DNA of 64,000 bases from Chrysopilus asiliformis (GCA_964034945.1 OZ035961.1:44690184-44754183); one strand, 5' to 3'; counted from the stretch's first letter, positions 52,051 to 63,689 are shown. Notes: generated by a model from the sequence alone, not told the origin. Numbers and translations: made by a program.

Positions 52051-53262
52051 AAAAAAAACTTTTTAAGAAAAAGTAAAAAAAACCGACTTAAAAATGCACT
52101 AAAAAGGAAAAAATAATTTTTTTTTGGAAGTTGGTGCCAAAATAGAAACAAACAATTTGCTCTCTTTTATTGTACAATATATAAAATTAAAAAATTTCTA
52201 ATAAATAAAATTATTATTTATTGAATTGTACCAAAAGTTTTTGTTTTCTAATAAGTCACAGAGATGAGATTCAAACCATTATTTTTTTACAGCCTACCTA
52301 CATAATATAAACATAACAAAAGCTATATTTGCCAATCTGGCAATTATTGAAAACCCGTATGGTGATTTAAGTGAACAGTTGTACCAAAATTACACTTTGA
52401 AGTCAAAGTTTCCAATGAGATTTTTTAAAATTTGTTCCAATCGGATTTTGATGTATGGAAGTTTTATGTGGAATCATATCCTAAATAACTTTTGTTCTTG
52501 CACTTTTTTGATAAGATGCACCGTTTTTGAGATATTCGCAAAAAACGATTTCGTTCGTATGGGGGGTACCCCCCCTAATGGACCGTTTTCGCCCATTAAC
52601 GAACTTAGCCTCGCATTTTACGAAAAACGGATCTGCGCAAAATTTCAAGGCTCTAGCTCAATCCGTGCGTCCGCAATCGAGTTCACAGACAGACGGACAG
52701 ACGGACGGACGGACATGCGGAAATCAAAATCTTTTATCATTCCTAACACACTGGTGTAATTCATTTTTGTGTGTGATGACGGGATCTTGGCGTTACAAAC
52801 GGTAAGGCAAAGTCAGTATACCCTTTGGTATTCCATACCATACGGGTATAAAAATTTCAGCGGTATTGTTCCTTACTTGGCACGTTGCCCTTAACCCACG
52901 TCAACATTAACAAATATTCTTTTGTTTTTGGGTAAGCTCCGTTAAAATTAAAAAAATATTCTTTTGTCAGATGTCGTCACGAAAGATAAAATATTTTCAT
53001 TTGGATAGCAGTAATAGAATTGGTGATAGCTGTAAAAGTAACACTCAAGAAATATGAATAGAAGTCCTCTTTAAGTTTCTATTTTGGCCCCAACTTCCAA
53101 AAAAATTATTTTTTCCTTTTTAGTGCACTTTTAGATTGTACAATAAAAGAGAGCAAATTGTTTGTTTCTATTTTGGCACCAACTTCCAAAAAAAAATTAT
53201 TTTTTCCTTTTTAGTGCATTTTTAAGTCGGTTTTTTTTACTTTTTCTTAAAAAGTTTTTTAT
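52051..53262. mobile_element. 1.2-kb element with about 125-bp identical inverted ends, holding a DINE-like copy
   Basis: The left arm (52051-52178) runs through ACTTTTTAAGAAAAAGTAAA, AAAAATGCACTAAAAAGG and GAAGTTGGTGCCAAAATAG to TATTGTACAAT, and the right arm (53139-53262) is its complement. A further partial copy of the arm lies at 53070-53138. The DINE-like element at 52310-52850 is inserted inside. No transposase. Confidence 0.7.
52310..52850 (-). mobile_element. DINE-like element
   Basis: On the minus strand TATACCCGTATGGTATGG opens and TTGTTATGTT closes it, with GGTACCCCCC, the GTCCGTCCGTCCGTCTGTC tract and the GCCAGATTGGC hairpin. The usual GCGGATTGCGGGCGCACG has decayed to CGATTGCGGACGCACGG. 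Confidence 0.75.
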
Positions 53263-53329
53263 TTTATAATTTTTAGTGACTTTTGGTATATACATATTAT
53301 ATAGATATATTTAATGTTAGGAAATGGGT

Positions 53330-53760
53330 AGAGCTGCGCCCCACGTGCGAAAACGGCGTTACGAATAGCCTTCAACCCCCTTAGTGACACTGGAAAGTTT
53401 CATGAAGATCGGACCAGCCAATTCGAAGATACCAGGCGAGGGGTATCGAGGGGAGGGAAAAGTCAGGTTTTGTAGTGGAAAATCAAACCCCTTAGCCTTC
53501 TTAGTAATACTGTAAAGCTTCATTAAGATCGGACCACCGAATTCGAAGATACCAGGCGAGGAGTGTCGAAGGGGAATTTTCTCAGAGGGGATACCTATCT
53601 AGATCGTATTTTTGTCCCCGAAAATCCCTAACACCCAAGTTTCATGAAAATCGTTAGGCCTGTTTTCGAGATCCATTGTGCAGACAGACAGACTGACAGA
53701 CAGAAGGACGACAGTCCTAGTATTATATTATAGGATATACCTATTTAATGTTAGGAAATG
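53330..53760. repeat. Tandem-duplicated GAAGATCGGACCAGCCAATTCG repeat ending in a CAGACAGA tract
   Basis: CACTGGAAAGTTTCATGAAG-ATCGGACC…GATACCAGGCGAGG occurs at 53388 and again at 53508. It is followed by GTTTTCGAGATCCATTGTGC, CAGACAGACAGACTGACAGA and TATTATATTATAGGATA. ATGTTAGGAAATGGGTAGAGC occurs on both sides (53311, 53749), suggesting direct flanking repeats. Confidence 0.55.
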
Positions 53761-54000
53761 GGTAGAGCAAAACTTTAATCGTTCTAAACAGCGAATTTTT
53801 AGGGATGGCAACAGTAAGTTGTAAACTAAATTTTAGAGGTCGACAGCAAAAATTTTGGTCACCAACATTTTTTAGATCGACAGAAACCTTTCGTTAACCT
53901 TACAGACTTCTAAACATTAGAATTGGATTAGGCGACCCTAAAAACCCCCATATGTGTTTGTTTTTTATCTGGAAAATTTGAGGGTTGAAGGATTCGCTGC

Positions 54001-54560
54001 CCCCCAAAATATACGCATAAAAATTTTCAGACCGATCGGACCATCCGATTGGGAGTTGACAGGGGAGGGGTTAAGAAGCGAAAGGGGTAGGGGAAAATAG
54101 ATAAGGGGAAAACACTAGCCGTCCCCCAAAATGTGAGCATACAAATTTTCAGATCGATCGGACCATCCGATTGGGAGTTGACAGGGGAGGGGTTAAGAAG
54201 CGAAAGGGGTAGGGGAAAATAGATAAGGAGAAAACACTAGCCGTCCCCCAAAAAGGTACGCATACAAATTTTCAGACCGATCGGACCATCCGATTGGGAG
54301 TTGACATGGGAGGGGTTAAGAAGCGAAAGGGGTAGGGGAAAATAGATAAGGGGAAAACACTAGCCGTCCCCCAAAATGTGAGCATACAAATTTTCAGATC
54401 GATCGGACCATCCGATTGGGAGTTGACAGGGGAGGGGTTAAGAAGCGAAAGGGGTAGGGGAAAATAGATAAGGGGAAAACACTAGCCGTCCCCCAAAATG
54501 TACGCATACAAATTTTCAGATCGATCGGACCATCCGATTGGGAGTTGACAGGGGAGGGGA
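54001..54560. repeat. 122-bp tandem satellite, about five copies
   Basis: Units contain CCCCCAAAATGTGAGCATAC, TTCAGATCGATCGGACCATC, CGATTGGGAGTTGACAGGGG and AAGCGAAAGGGGTAGGGGAA, at about 54001, 54122, 54244, 54368 and 54489. The last unit diverges at GGAAGGCCGGGAAACG. Confidence 0.9.
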
Positions 54561-54685
54561 AGGCCGGGAAACGTCGGAGAGAGGGGAAATTAAAATGGGA
54601 CCAACTAGGGAGTGAACTCTGTCATCCACCAACGTTTCAACAAAATCCATGCAACGGCACCCAAGTACTGCGTGAACATACAGAT

Positions 54686-54762
54686 ATAAAATAAATAAAT
54701 AAATAAAAAATAAATAAATAAATAAAAAATAAATAAATAAATAAATAAATAAAGTTGGACCA
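54686..54762. repeat. (AAAT)n microsatellite
   Basis: A TAAATAAATAAATAAA array with two AAAAAATAAA interruptions. Confidence 0.95.
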
Positions 54763-55420
54763 AAACGAATTGATAACCTCCTCCTTTTTTGGAAGTCGGT
54801 TAAAAATGAGTTGATGTCTGCCTGTCTGTTTCTCTTTCACGTAAAAACGGCTGAAACTATTGACCTGAAATTTGGCATGGATGTTCCCTGTAGGCCTGGC
54901 TCCAACATAGTCCTATTGAAAAGCATCCCAAGTGGTGGCTGATGGAGGGGAATAAGGGTTGGAGGGGAATAAGGGGAGGGGGTAAAGTAAAAGCTTGGTT
55001 TTTCTCTATGTTACTTTTTCGCAGGAAAAATAAGCCGGAAATTTGGCACAGATGTTCTCCGGGAGTCCTAATTTAGGTTTTTTTTTGTTATTAAGTCATC
55101 AAAATAAGTAATAAAAAGTAATTATCTCAAGATTTTTTTATTGGTCTACCTGGTAGGGTACATATAAGTAAAAAAAACTCACCAGACCGGGCCATAGAAT
55201 ATACCCAGAAGTAGGGTGATCAGACTTTGAAAGTGAAATATGAAAGTGACACTATTGATATATTAATAAAACAATGGTAAAAATAGACATATTGTGGCTC
55301 ATGACCCATGGAAAACCACGATATGCATATTCTTACTATTTTCTTATCCCATGACCCAGTATCACTGAAAGTTTGATCTAAAATCGTACTAGATTTCAGA
55401 CAAGTATTGGAATATCAGAA
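54763..55420. other. Non-coding stretch with a CTGCCTGTCTGTTT module
   Basis: 54815-54890 shows TCTGCCTGTCTGTTTCTC followed by GACCTGAAATTTGGCATGG, a relative of the (GTCY)/CTTGAAATTTTGCA module of the DINE-like copies. A GGAGGGGAATAAGGG duplication lies at 54945-54980. No gene. Confidence 0.5.
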
Positions 55421-55423
55421 TAA

Positions 55424-55530
55424 CAGCCGTATTCTGGCGTTGTGATACTTAAGTCACAAGTTACAAGTCCATACAATTTGAGGCTCTTGTGACCGAGTTA
55501 TGACTAGTGACCGTAGCTAGAATAAGGCTG
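55424..55530. mobile_element. 107-bp MITE flanked by TAA (Harbinger-like)
   Basis: CAGCCGTATTCTGGC and GCTAGAATAAGGCTG are inverted ends, with inner GTCACAAGTTACAAG / CTTGTGACCGAG. TAA is found on both sides (55421-55423, 55531-55533), the typical PIF/Harbinger target. Confidence 0.6.
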
Positions 55531-56299
55531 TAAGTCTAAACTATTACCTTGGTTTGGAAGTGGTATTATTATATGCAATTATAAACAAACGAAGCTTTTG
55601 GGTAACATTCTATAAGTCCGATACGGAAAAAAAGTGACTAAGGTCAAAATAGAACGAATAAGAAAGAACTTGTCGGAAAAATTAACTATTGTCATTCAGG
55701 AGGCTAATTACTTTGATTCAGGAGGCTAATTAAGGCTATTATGAACTTAAAATAATCGAAAATCGATTATTTAACAGAAATTCAATTAATCAAATAATTA
55801 AATAATAGTTTTTAACATTATTTTTATACTGTATATGATATATCAACCGAAGTGTACCTTTTGTAACATATCGAACCAATCGTCGGATACAAAAATGAGT
55901 GTTTGGTATGACAAAAGATTTTGATTTTCTCATGTCCGTCCGTCTGTTTGTCTGTCCGTGAACACCATCACTTTTGAAAAGATTGAGTTAGAGACTTAAA
56001 ATTATCTATATTTGTGGTTCTCGTAAATAGCAGTTCTTGAATGTGCTAATCGGACCACTCCTTCCCCCCCACAATTTTTTTTTACAATTTTTTCGAAGAC
56101 GGTGAGTCATATTGAAAATTTTATACAACTGTGTTTAGAATAGGGGAAGTATGCCCAAAATGACATACTGTTTACTTTTTCGATAATAATTTTTTTATTT
56201 GAAGAAGAAACAATATGATAATTTACAAATTTATTCTTTGGTTCAATATCAATTGATATTCCATACCATTTAGTTTAAGAAAATGCAAATAAAAAAAAT

Positions 56300-56535
56300 A
56301 TGAGTCAAAATTCTTTTAGCGCATCGGCGCAGCAAGTATTCCTCCTTTGGCGTATCGGCGCAGGAAGTCCAGCGAAAACATGTCATACATTGTACCCAAG
56401 TCTCACCAAGTTTGAATAAAGGTCGTTGCAATAAATGCAGGGACAGTAATTCTCGTCCTCGTTGTCAGCAGCAAAGTCTTCATTATCGATGTCGTCCATA
56501 AAAAAAGCTTTGGTGACCTTCCTTTTCTTCTTTTA
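56300..56535 (-). pseudogene. Pogo-type transposase C-terminal tail with PHD-like cysteines
   Basis: Reading the minus strand from about 56531: KKRKVTKAFF, MDDIDNEDFAADNEDENYC and PCIYCNDLYSN, then after a frame change near 56395 TWVQCMTCFRW. A basic nuclear-localisation-like stretch, an acidic segment, C-x-C-x2-C and W-x-x-C-x2-C-x2-W resemble the C-terminal zinc finger seen in insect pogo/Tigger-like transposases (family recall). The catalytic domain is absent. It is too broken and short to function. Confidence 0.5.
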
Positions 56536-56819
56536 ATAAATTTTCCGGTGCATACCTATGTCGTTTTGTCCATATTATTAGTATGTCATTTTGTCCATAC
56601 TATCAGTATGTCATTTTGGGCATATACTATGATTGAGACTTTCATATAAAAAAATATTAAAAGCTAACTGTTTTGTTTTAAACAAACAAGTTTATTTCGA
56701 AAACAACATAGCAATGTATGGTCTTGCTAAAACAGAAACAATTTTAAAAACAGAAAACATACCGAAAATTGAAAAAATGATATCACTTAAAAAAAACTTT
56801 TTTTTGGAGTAAACACTTC

Positions 56820-57076
56820 TGTGGCGACTGTTACAATTATAACGTGTTTTTACTTTAATTTTTAAGTTTTAAAAAATATACTTTGTTTATAATTTTTTTA
56901 AAAATTAAGTTTGCATTAAAAATGACTTCAGACAAAAAATATTTTTTCATTCATTCTTTGTCAGTATTTTAAAAGCGTTAAAAGTGTTTTTTTGAATGTT
57001 AATAAATTTTAAATAAATTTTAACTATTTGATTTTATAATTTAAATATTAAATAAATATGGCTTTTGAAGCCATAA
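56820..57076 (+). repeat. 5' LTR of Gypsy/CsRn1 element
   Basis: 257 bp, starts TGTGGCGACTGTTACAATTA and ends GCTTTTGAAGCCATAA. It contains AATAAATATGG near its end, a possible polyadenylation signal. By eye it shows no difference from the 3' LTR. Confidence 0.93.
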
Positions 57077-57078
57077 AT

Positions 57079-57090
57079 TGGTGACCCCGA
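57079..57090 (+). other. Primer-binding site (tRNA-Trp)
   Basis: TGGTGACCCCGA, two bases after the LTR, is complementary to the 3' end (…TCGGGGTCACCA) of insect tRNA-Trp as I recall it. Confidence 0.75.
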
Positions 57091-57840
57091 GAAAAAAAGA
57101 ACATTCTGAAAAAAGAAACAAGAAAAAAGTTTGAAAAAGGAATACAACGAAGTTCTACAAAAATTATTTTCCAGAACGAAAAATGAAAACCCAAGTTTCT
57201 TCAATTTTATCATTTTGAAAAATACCAACTTCTCAACACCTCATTCAAGTTGAATCAACGAATTTTGGGGGAAATTTTTATCATTTTCTATTCGTTTTTC
57301 AAGTGATTTTCTTTTCTTTTGAAAATTGAATTTTTAAGAAATTTGTTTCAAGAAACTATTTATTTAACGAAGATTTTTGATGAAGCCTCATCAAATTGAA
57401 AATCAATTTTTCAAGATTTTGCTTCACTGTCTTTACAAAAGGATTATCAGAAATCATCAAAAAGAAAAATAGAGTGTCTACAATCAACTCGATATACACC
57501 TTGGATAAAAAGTTGAATTTCTACAATCAAGTTGAGAAATCCCTGTTCTAACCAAGTATAATTTTTCATCGTACTTACAAACTTTTGTTGTTGTTTAAAA
57601 AGATTTCAGTAATGTTCCAACATAGTTAAGTATTTTTATTCAATTCTAGTTTCATAATTTGTGAATATTTTGTCAAAAATTTTGTTTGATGTCATAATTT
57701 ACATGTAGCAATTTAATTTTGGTGCATTTTAATCATATTACGGTTATACTTACCTTTCATTTAGTTATCAATTATTTGTTTGATTGATAGTTTTACGTTT
57801 AATTATCGAGTTTTGCTTACATATTTTTCATAACTCGAAT

Positions 57841-58611
57841 ATGTCTACCTCTGACGATATTGGTGATTCTGCAGGATCTAGTAATGAAATCAGTTCTATC
57901 GCGATTAAATTGCCAAGTTTTTGGCTGAACGATCCACATCTTTGGTTTTGCCAGGTTGAATCGCTATTTTCGATTGGTGGCATAACCAGAGATGAAACCA
58001 AATTTAATTATATTTGTGGTAGAGTTGAATCGAATATTCTGGCGCAAGTTGGGGAGATTATTCGGAATCCTCCATTAACTAATAAATATTTAACACTTAA
58101 AACAAAAATATTGGAGCGTTTTACAGAATCAACTGAGTCAAAATTTAAACGATTAATTTCTGGTAGTACATTGAATGATAAAAAACCTTCTCATCTTTTG
58201 AGAGAAATGCGCGATCTGGCCGGTAATAGTATAAGTGTCGAAATGCTTAAATCTTTGTGGCTTCAACGTCTTCCGTCACAGGCTCAAGCTATTTTATCAG
58301 TAAGTCAAGAAAATTTAGATATTTTAAGTATCATGGCTGATAAAATAGTTGAAATTTCAAATCCAGAAATCTGTTCGGTTTCATCAAGTTTTGATGCTAA
58401 ATACAAATGTTTGGAAGATCAAATCAAGCTTTTAACAGAACAGGTAGCCAATTTAAGCCGTTCGTGTTCTAACATTCGATTGAATCATAGAAGCAGAAGT
58501 AGCTCCAGATCAAATTCTAACGGCTTATGTTTCTATCATTCCAATTTCAAAGATAAGGCTGTTAAATGTATCAAACCTTGCAGTTTTACGACAAATTCTT
58601 CGGAAAACTAA
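57841..58611 (+). CDS. Gag protein of Gypsy/CsRn1 element
   Basis: The open frame begins at 57784, but the ATG at 57841 ([18 protein letters not shown]) is the likelier start because the preceding 19 residues are hydrophobic and uncharacteristic. Recognisable capsid-type sequence: [20 protein letters not shown], then [16 protein letters not shown] and LREMRDLAG with [15 protein letters not shown]. Near the C-terminus [19 protein letters not shown] gives a C-x2-H-x9-C-x3-C (CHCC) motif. The frame stops at 58611 inside the pol overlap. Gag packages the element's RNA in cytoplasmic particles. Confidence 0.85.
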   Translation: MSTSDDIGDSAGSSNEISSIAIKLPSFWLNDPHLWFCQVESLFSIGGITRDETKFNYICGRVESNILAQVGEIIRNPPLTNKYLTLKTKILERFTESTESKFKRLISGSTLNDKKPSHLLREMRDLAGNSISVEMLKSLWLQRLPSQAQAILSVSQENLDILSIMADKIVEISNPEICSVSSSFDAKYKCLEDQIKLLTEQVANLSRSCSNIRLNHRSRSSSRSNSNGLCFYHSNFKDKAVKCIKPCSFTTNSSEN

Positions 58612-61600
58612 ATGGCCATTCAATCGCGGCGGCCGATGAATTTGGCACGAATTCTAGTCGTCTTTTTGTCTTCGATAATAGTACGAATTGTTCTTATCTT
58701 GTTGATACTGGAGCAGATGTTTCTGTGTATCCGGTATCGTATTTTAAAAATAAGAGTTGTTTAAGTTCATCTCCTTTAAAGCTTTTTGCTGCCAATGGTT
58801 CAAAAATAAATACTTTTGGTCGCAAACTTTTTAATTTAGATCTTGGGCTTAGACGCAAATTTGCTTTCCTTTTTTATATTGCCGACATAACACGTCCTAT
58901 TTTAGGCGCTGATTTTCTCAATCATTTCGGTTTATGGGTTGACATTAAAAATAAACGCTTGATTGATAACAAGACGTCGCTTTCTTCAAAAGGTAAAATT
59001 TCTTGTTGTGAAACATTAAGTTTATCGACAATCAATATCAATTATTTGGATGAAAATTTTTCAAAATTAATCGAAGAGTTCAAAATTATAACACAGGATT
59101 CAGTAAAACCTGAAACTGCTGTTCATGATGTTGAACACTTCATTACTACTAATGGTCCACCAGTGTTTGCTAAACCTCGTCGTTTAGACCCCGAAAAATT
59201 AGAAGCAGCAAAAAAAGAGTTTAATTTTATGATTGAGTCTGGCATTTGTCGTCCATCGAAAAGTAATTGGGCTAGTCCTTTACATCTCGTGAAAAAGAAA
59301 AATGGTGATTGGCGTCCTTGTGGTGATTATCGCCAATTAAATGCGATAACAGTTCCGGACAGATATCCAATTCCACATATTCAAGATTTTTCACAAAGAT
59401 TACATGGTTGCAAAATTTTTTCAAATTTAGACTTAGTGCGAGCTTATCATCAAATTCCTGTTCATGGATCGGACATTGCCAAAACTGCCATTATAACTCC
59501 TTTTGGCTTATTTGAATTTCCACGCATGACGTTTGGCCTCCGAAATGCTGCCCAATCTTTTCAAAGATTCATGCATGATGTGTTGAAAGGTTTAAATTTC
59601 TGTTACGTATATTTGGATGATGTTTTAATTGCATCGAAAAATTTGGGAGAACATTTAACTCATTTAAGACAAGTGTTTGAAAGATTTGTTAATTATGGCT
59701 TAGTTATCAATATTGATAAATGTGTTTTTGGCAAATCTGAAATTGAATTTCTTGGTCATCTTGTTACTAATCAAGGTGTTTCTCCCTTACCATCAAAAGT
59801 TGAGGCTATTTTAAATTTCAAACAACCGGAACGAGTTTGTGATTTACGTCGATTTCTGGGAATGTTGAATTTTTATCGTAGATTTTTGCCTAATGCGGCC
59901 CAAATTCAAGCTAAACTTCACGAATTCCAAAAAAATAGTCATAAAAATGATAAAACAATAATCATTTGGAACGATGATAGTTTAGAATCATTTAATAATT
60001 GCAAGAAATCTTTGGCAGATGCAGTCATGCTTGCTCATCCTGCAATTTCTACTGAAGTGTGTCTAATGGTAGACGCTTCAGATACTGCAGTAGGTGCTGT
60101 TGTCCAACAGAAGTTTGAGGATTCATGGCAACCATTAGGATTTTTCTCAGTTAAACTAAAATCTGCAGAGAAAAAGTATAGTGCTTATGATCGCGAACTT
60201 CTAGCTATATATTTGGCAATACGTCATTTCAAACATTTGTTGGAAGGTCGTCAGTTTACGATTTTTACTGATCATAAGCCTATTACTTTTGCTTTCAGAC
60301 AGAAACCTGAGAAAGCCTCACCACGACAGTTACGTCATTTAGACTTGATTGGGCAATTTTCAACAGACATAAGACATATTTCAGGTAAATGTAATGTCGT
60401 TGCTGACGCATTGTCACGTGCGGACGAAATTTCATTTCCTGAAGTCATTGATTTTCAAAAACTTGCACTTGAACAAGAGGAAGATCCTGATTTTGAAATT
60501 ATTCGTAAATCAACAGTTTTAAATATTCAGCCTTGTCCAATTCCTGGCTCAATATTATCCATTTATTGTGATATTTCTACTGGTATTCAGAGACCTTTTG
60601 TTCCCAAAAATTTTAGAAATCAAATTTTTAATCAATTACATAATCTTTCACATCCTGGCGTTAAAGCATCGGTCAAATTCATTTCATCAAGATTTGTTTG
60701 GCCATCACTTAAAGCAGATTGTGCGAAATGGGCTCGTAATTGTATTGATTGTCAAAAATCCAAAATTTCACGCCATGTGAATAGTCCAATTGGTTCATTT
60801 AATTTACCAAAAGATCGTTTTACACACATTCATTTAGATTTAATTGGTCCATTACCACAAGTAGATGGTTATTCATATTGTTTAACCTGTATTGATAGGT
60901 ATACACGTTGGACTGAAGTTATTCCGTTAAAGGATATAACTTCAGAGTCTGTTGCTTTTGCTTTTTATTCTAATTGGGTTTGTCGTTTTGGTGTTCCTTT
61001 ATCTATTTCTACAGATCAAGGTAGGCAATTTGAAGCATCTTTATACCGCGATTTTTTAAAACTATTTGGAATCAAACGTTGCCGAACTTCGCCATATCAT
61101 CCGTCATCTAATGGTTTGATTGAGCGTTGGCATCGGACCTTAAAAACAGCTATCAAATGTCATGCGAAAAAGAATTGGTTACGTTGTTTACCAACTATTT
61201 TATTAGGTACGCGTACGTCTATCAAAGATGATTTGGGTGCAACTGTATCTGAACTTGTCTATGGTACCAATATTCGACTTCCGGGTGAAATGTTTGAGGA
61301 AACAGTATCAAAAACTGATGAGCACGAATTTATTAGATTACTTAAAACACATTTTGAGTCAGTTCGTCCTGTTATTTCGTCAAACCATTCTAATAACAAA
61401 ATCTTTGTTTTTAAAGATCTCAAAACATGCTCCAAAGTTTTTGTTCGTGAGGATTCGGTTAAATCATCTCTACAACAGCCTTACAAGGGTCCATATTCAG
61501 TCATTAGTCGTGATGATAAAACTTTTCTTCTATCGATCAATGACAAAGAAAAAAGAATTTCGATTGATAGATTAAAACCCGCTTATATAGAACGCAAAGT

Positions 61601-61715
61601 TGATGATATATGTACAGAAAATTTAAATTCTCAATTAAATTCTAGCTCAGGATTTGCAGAGTTACCAATTCGTCAGGAGTCTATAAAAGGCAAAAAAATC
61701 GTTAGTTTTTCTTGA
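58566..61715 (+). CDS. Pol polyprotein (protease, RT, RNase H, integrase)
   Basis: The 1,049-residue frame overlaps gag by 46 nt in the -1 frame, so it is probably made by -1 frameshifting; no perfect slippery heptamer was found and the site is undetermined. Domains: protease [13 protein letters not shown] (about residue 46); RT with [20 protein letters not shown] and [11 protein letters not shown] (YLDD near 351); RNase H with [13 protein letters not shown] (about 501) and FTDHKPI (about 568); integrase HHCC finger (about 691-735) and a DD35E core with [18 protein letters not shown] and SNGLIERWH (about 757, 814, 851). All key residues are present and no stops occur, so the copy may be active. 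Confidence 0.95.
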   Translation: MYQTLQFYDKFFGKLNGHSIAAADEFGTNSSRLFVFDNSTNCSYLVDTGADVSVYPVSYFKNKSCLSSSPLKLFAANGSKINTFGRKLFNLDLGLRRKFAFLFYIADITRPILGADFLNHFGLWVDIKNKRLIDNKTSLSSKGKISCCETLSLSTININYLDENFSKLIEEFKIITQDSVKPETAVHDVEHFITTNGPPVFAKPRRLDPEKLEAAKKEFNFMIESGICRPSKSNWASPLHLVKKKNGDWRPCGDYRQLNAITVPDRYPIPHIQDFSQRLHGCKIFSNLDLVRAYHQIPVHGSDIAKTAIITPFGLFEFPRMTFGLRNAAQSFQRFMHDVLKGLNFCYVYLDDVLIASKNLGEHLTHLRQVFERFVNYGLVINIDKCVFGKSEIEFLGHLVTNQGVSPLPSKVEAILNFKQPERVCDLRRFLGMLNFYRRFLPNAAQIQAKLHEFQKNSHKNDKTIIIWNDDSLESFNNCKKSLADAVMLAHPAISTEVCLMVDASDTAVGAVVQQKFEDSWQPLGFFSVKLKSAEKKYSAYDRELLAIYLAIRHFKHLLEGRQFTIFTDHKPITFAFRQKPEKASPRQLRHLDLIGQFSTDIRHISGKCNVVADALSRADEISFPEVIDFQKLALEQEEDPDFEIIRKSTVLNIQPCPIPGSILSIYCDISTGIQRPFVPKNFRNQIFNQLHNLSHPGVKASVKFISSRFVWPSLKADCAKWARNCIDCQKSKISRHVNSPIGSFNLPKDRFTHIHLDLIGPLPQVDGYSYCLTCIDRYTRWTEVIPLKDITSESVAFAFYSNWVCRFGVPLSISTDQGRQFEASLYRDFLKLFGIKRCRTSPYHPSSNGLIERWHRTLKTAIKCHAKKNWLRCLPTILLGTRTSIKDDLGATVSELVYGTNIRLPGEMFEETVSKTDEHEFIRLLKTHFESVRPVISSNHSNNKIFVFKDLKTCSKVFVREDSVKSSLQQPYKGPYSVISRDDKTFLLSINDKEKRISIDRLKPAYIERKVDDICTENLNSQLNSSSGFAELPIRQESIKGKKIVSFS

Positions 61716-61743
61716 AATTATTAATTATTTTAGTACGCTGTCG

Positions 61744-61757
61744 CTGGGGAGGGAGTA
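61744..61757 (+). other. Polypurine tract
   Basis: CTGGGGAGGGAGTA lies directly before the 3' LTR, the usual start of plus-strand DNA. Confidence 0.75.
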
Positions 61758-61758
61758 A

Positions 61759-62015
61759 TGTGGCGACTGTTACAATTATAACGTGTTTTTACTTTAATTT
61801 TTAAGTTTTAAAAAATATACTTTGTTTATAATTTTTTTAAAAATTAAGTTTGCATTAAAAATGACTTCAGACAAAAAATATTTTTTCATTCATTCTTTGT
61901 CAGTATTTTAAAAGCGTTAAAAGTGTTTTTTTGAATGTTAATAAATTTTAAATAAATTTTAACTATTTGATTTTATAATTTAAATATTAAATAAATATGG
62001 CTTTTGAAGCCATAA
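61759..62015 (+). repeat. 3' LTR of Gypsy/CsRn1 element
   Basis: 257 bp; same termini and, by eye, the same sequence as the 5' LTR. CTTC follows at 62016. Confidence 0.93.
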
Positions 62016-62345
62016 CTTCTAATCGTTTCACTCTGGTAAACCTCAGTAGACTGAGCTATTGTTTTCACAGGTTGTTAAACTTCACTAGCATGACATACTA
62101 ATTTAAAAAGAAGATCTGATATATTCGCGGATTTCAAAATATTGCAGTATGTCATTTTACCCATATATGTCATTTTGGGCATACTTCCCCTACGATTTTA
62201 CATAACTCATCCATACATCAAAATTCAAACCTAACTACTGATTTCCCCCTCCCTTTTACAAATAGAATTTTTAAATAAAAAAATTGTCTGTCATCGTATA
62301 GAGTATTTGACGATTGCCTCTGGCAATTGTAGTTTTTCTTATGTT

Positions 62346-63689
62346 TTTCGAATATTCCTGTTCAATAAATTAGAAAAGTCTTCGAAAATGCTGTCACCCT
62401 GAGAAATTTTTTGGCAGGACATGAAAATAGGCGAAATTTATGATACCTGAATAAAGAAAAAGTACATTTCAGTTGTATTTGCTGAAGCAATTGTTATAGT
62501 GGTTGAGGCATTACAGCTTTATGTTTTTGTACCTGAAATTACGTCCATATTGAACGGCCAAGGACGAGACATTCACGTAAGAGCAATAAAGAACAATACG
62601 GGACCACACATGGGAACATTATCTTGCTGTTTCTCGATTTTCATTTTTTTAACTTAAATTAAAGGTAATGAATTAAATCATAACATAGTAGATAATTGGA
62701 GACGTGTTTTTTTTTTTATTTTCCAAAATAATAGCGGTTTAAAATAAATATTTTGAAATAAGAACTATTTATTAGGAAAAATCTTTTTTTGTTGATTTCA
62801 AAATGGATTTATAAACACCAATAAAAGCATTTTAGACGGCAAAAAAAAATGATGAAGCGCTTTAGCATTTTTCTACCCAAAAGTTGACGCATTTTAAAAT
62901 CATCGCGTAAGTCGATGCATACAGTCGAATATTTTTCGGCTCTTTTTCACCCCACCACTATACAAGCTACAAACGAATCGTATGAGACTTTTTTTTCATG
63001 TTTTTTTAAACATTGAACTTTCTTTAGAGCAATTGGGATTTCCAATTTTTACTGGCAAAATGTAGAACTACTGGCAAATGTAGAAATGTTGTTTTTTCCC
63101 TAAAAAAATATAGTCGTAAAATTTATTGTAGCAAAAAATTTTTTATAGCAGTTTTTAAATGGAATTTGGGATTTTTCATGTAACAAATCTCATTGAAATG
63201 TAAGGAAAAGCTGCCTAGTTAAAACATGTTTGTAAAGAGGTATACTTACTGCAGGTCAAAATTGCTTGAGTGCCAAAGATAAAAGGAAATAACATAAGGA
63301 TACCATAAGGCAAATGAATCAACCAGACCAATATTTCTGTATATAAAAATCTGGTATGGCGATTTTATTTTCAACCGAGTCCTCAGAGTGTTCACATCGG
63401 GAAAAATATTTCTGAAAATATATCTAGTGTAAAATAAATAATTGAATTATTGAACTTATAGTTTTATAAAATACTTGAGACTTGAAATAAACTCATTTTT
63501 TTCAACATATAAAAAGGGTGGTGGTGTCTTAAGTGAAAATAATATTCTTACTGAAAAGGTCTAGTGAAAATCAAGTGACATTTTGAAAATATTCGGAATA
63601 AACATAAATGGTTGGCGTCGTAGTCGATAATTGTATGGTCAAAGAAGACGAAGCCCATAATTTTAAGGGTCTTTAACGATTTTGCCTAG
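62346..63689. other. Unassigned right-end sequence
   Basis: No recognised gene. 63340-63480 (ATCTGGTATGGCGATTTTATTT, several AATAAA-type hexamers) could be an LTR leading to the frame at 63690, but there is no second LTR in the window to prove it. Confidence 0.35.

Larger units (their letters stand above)
56820..62015 (+). mobile_element. Complete LTR retrotransposon, Ty3/Gypsy, CsRn1-like
   Basis: 5' LTR 56820-57076, primer site 57079-57090, gag, pol, polypurine tract 61744-61757 and 3' LTR 61759-62015. CTTC duplications lie at 56816-56819 and 62016-62019 (ACTTC if the LTR ends one base earlier). The LTRs appear identical. Three traits match the CsRn1 clade as I know it: primer site TGGTGACCCCGA complementary to the tRNA-Trp 3' end, a CHCC rather than CCHC gag motif, and gag-pol order PR-RT-RH-IN. 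No envelope gene. Confidence 0.93.
56143..62190 (-). mobile_element. Pogo-type TA element, disrupted by a Gypsy insertion
   Basis: TIR GGGGAAGTATGCCCAAAATG and its complement at the right end are flanked by TA (56141-56142, 62191-62192). TGTCATTTTGTCCATA-type subterminal repeats occur at 56568-56635 and 62148-62175. Removing the Gypsy copy leaves about 850 bp. A piece of the transposase C-terminus survives at about 56300-56535 on the minus strand. Confidence 0.75.
55830..62345 (+). mobile_element. Old DINE-like repeat, split by a nested insertion
   Basis: The left part (55830-56142) has CACAAAAATGAGTG, GTCCGTCCGTCTGTTTGTCTG, GAGTTAGAGACTTAAAATT and a CCCCCCC block. The right part (62191-62345) has CGATTTTACATAACTC, CCATACATCAAAATTC and ends GATTGCCTCTGGCAATTGTAGTTTTTCTTATG. 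Joined at the TA they follow the intact copies (GGATATGATTCTACATAA…CCATACATCAAAATC), so the 6-kb interior is a later insertion. Confidence 0.65.
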
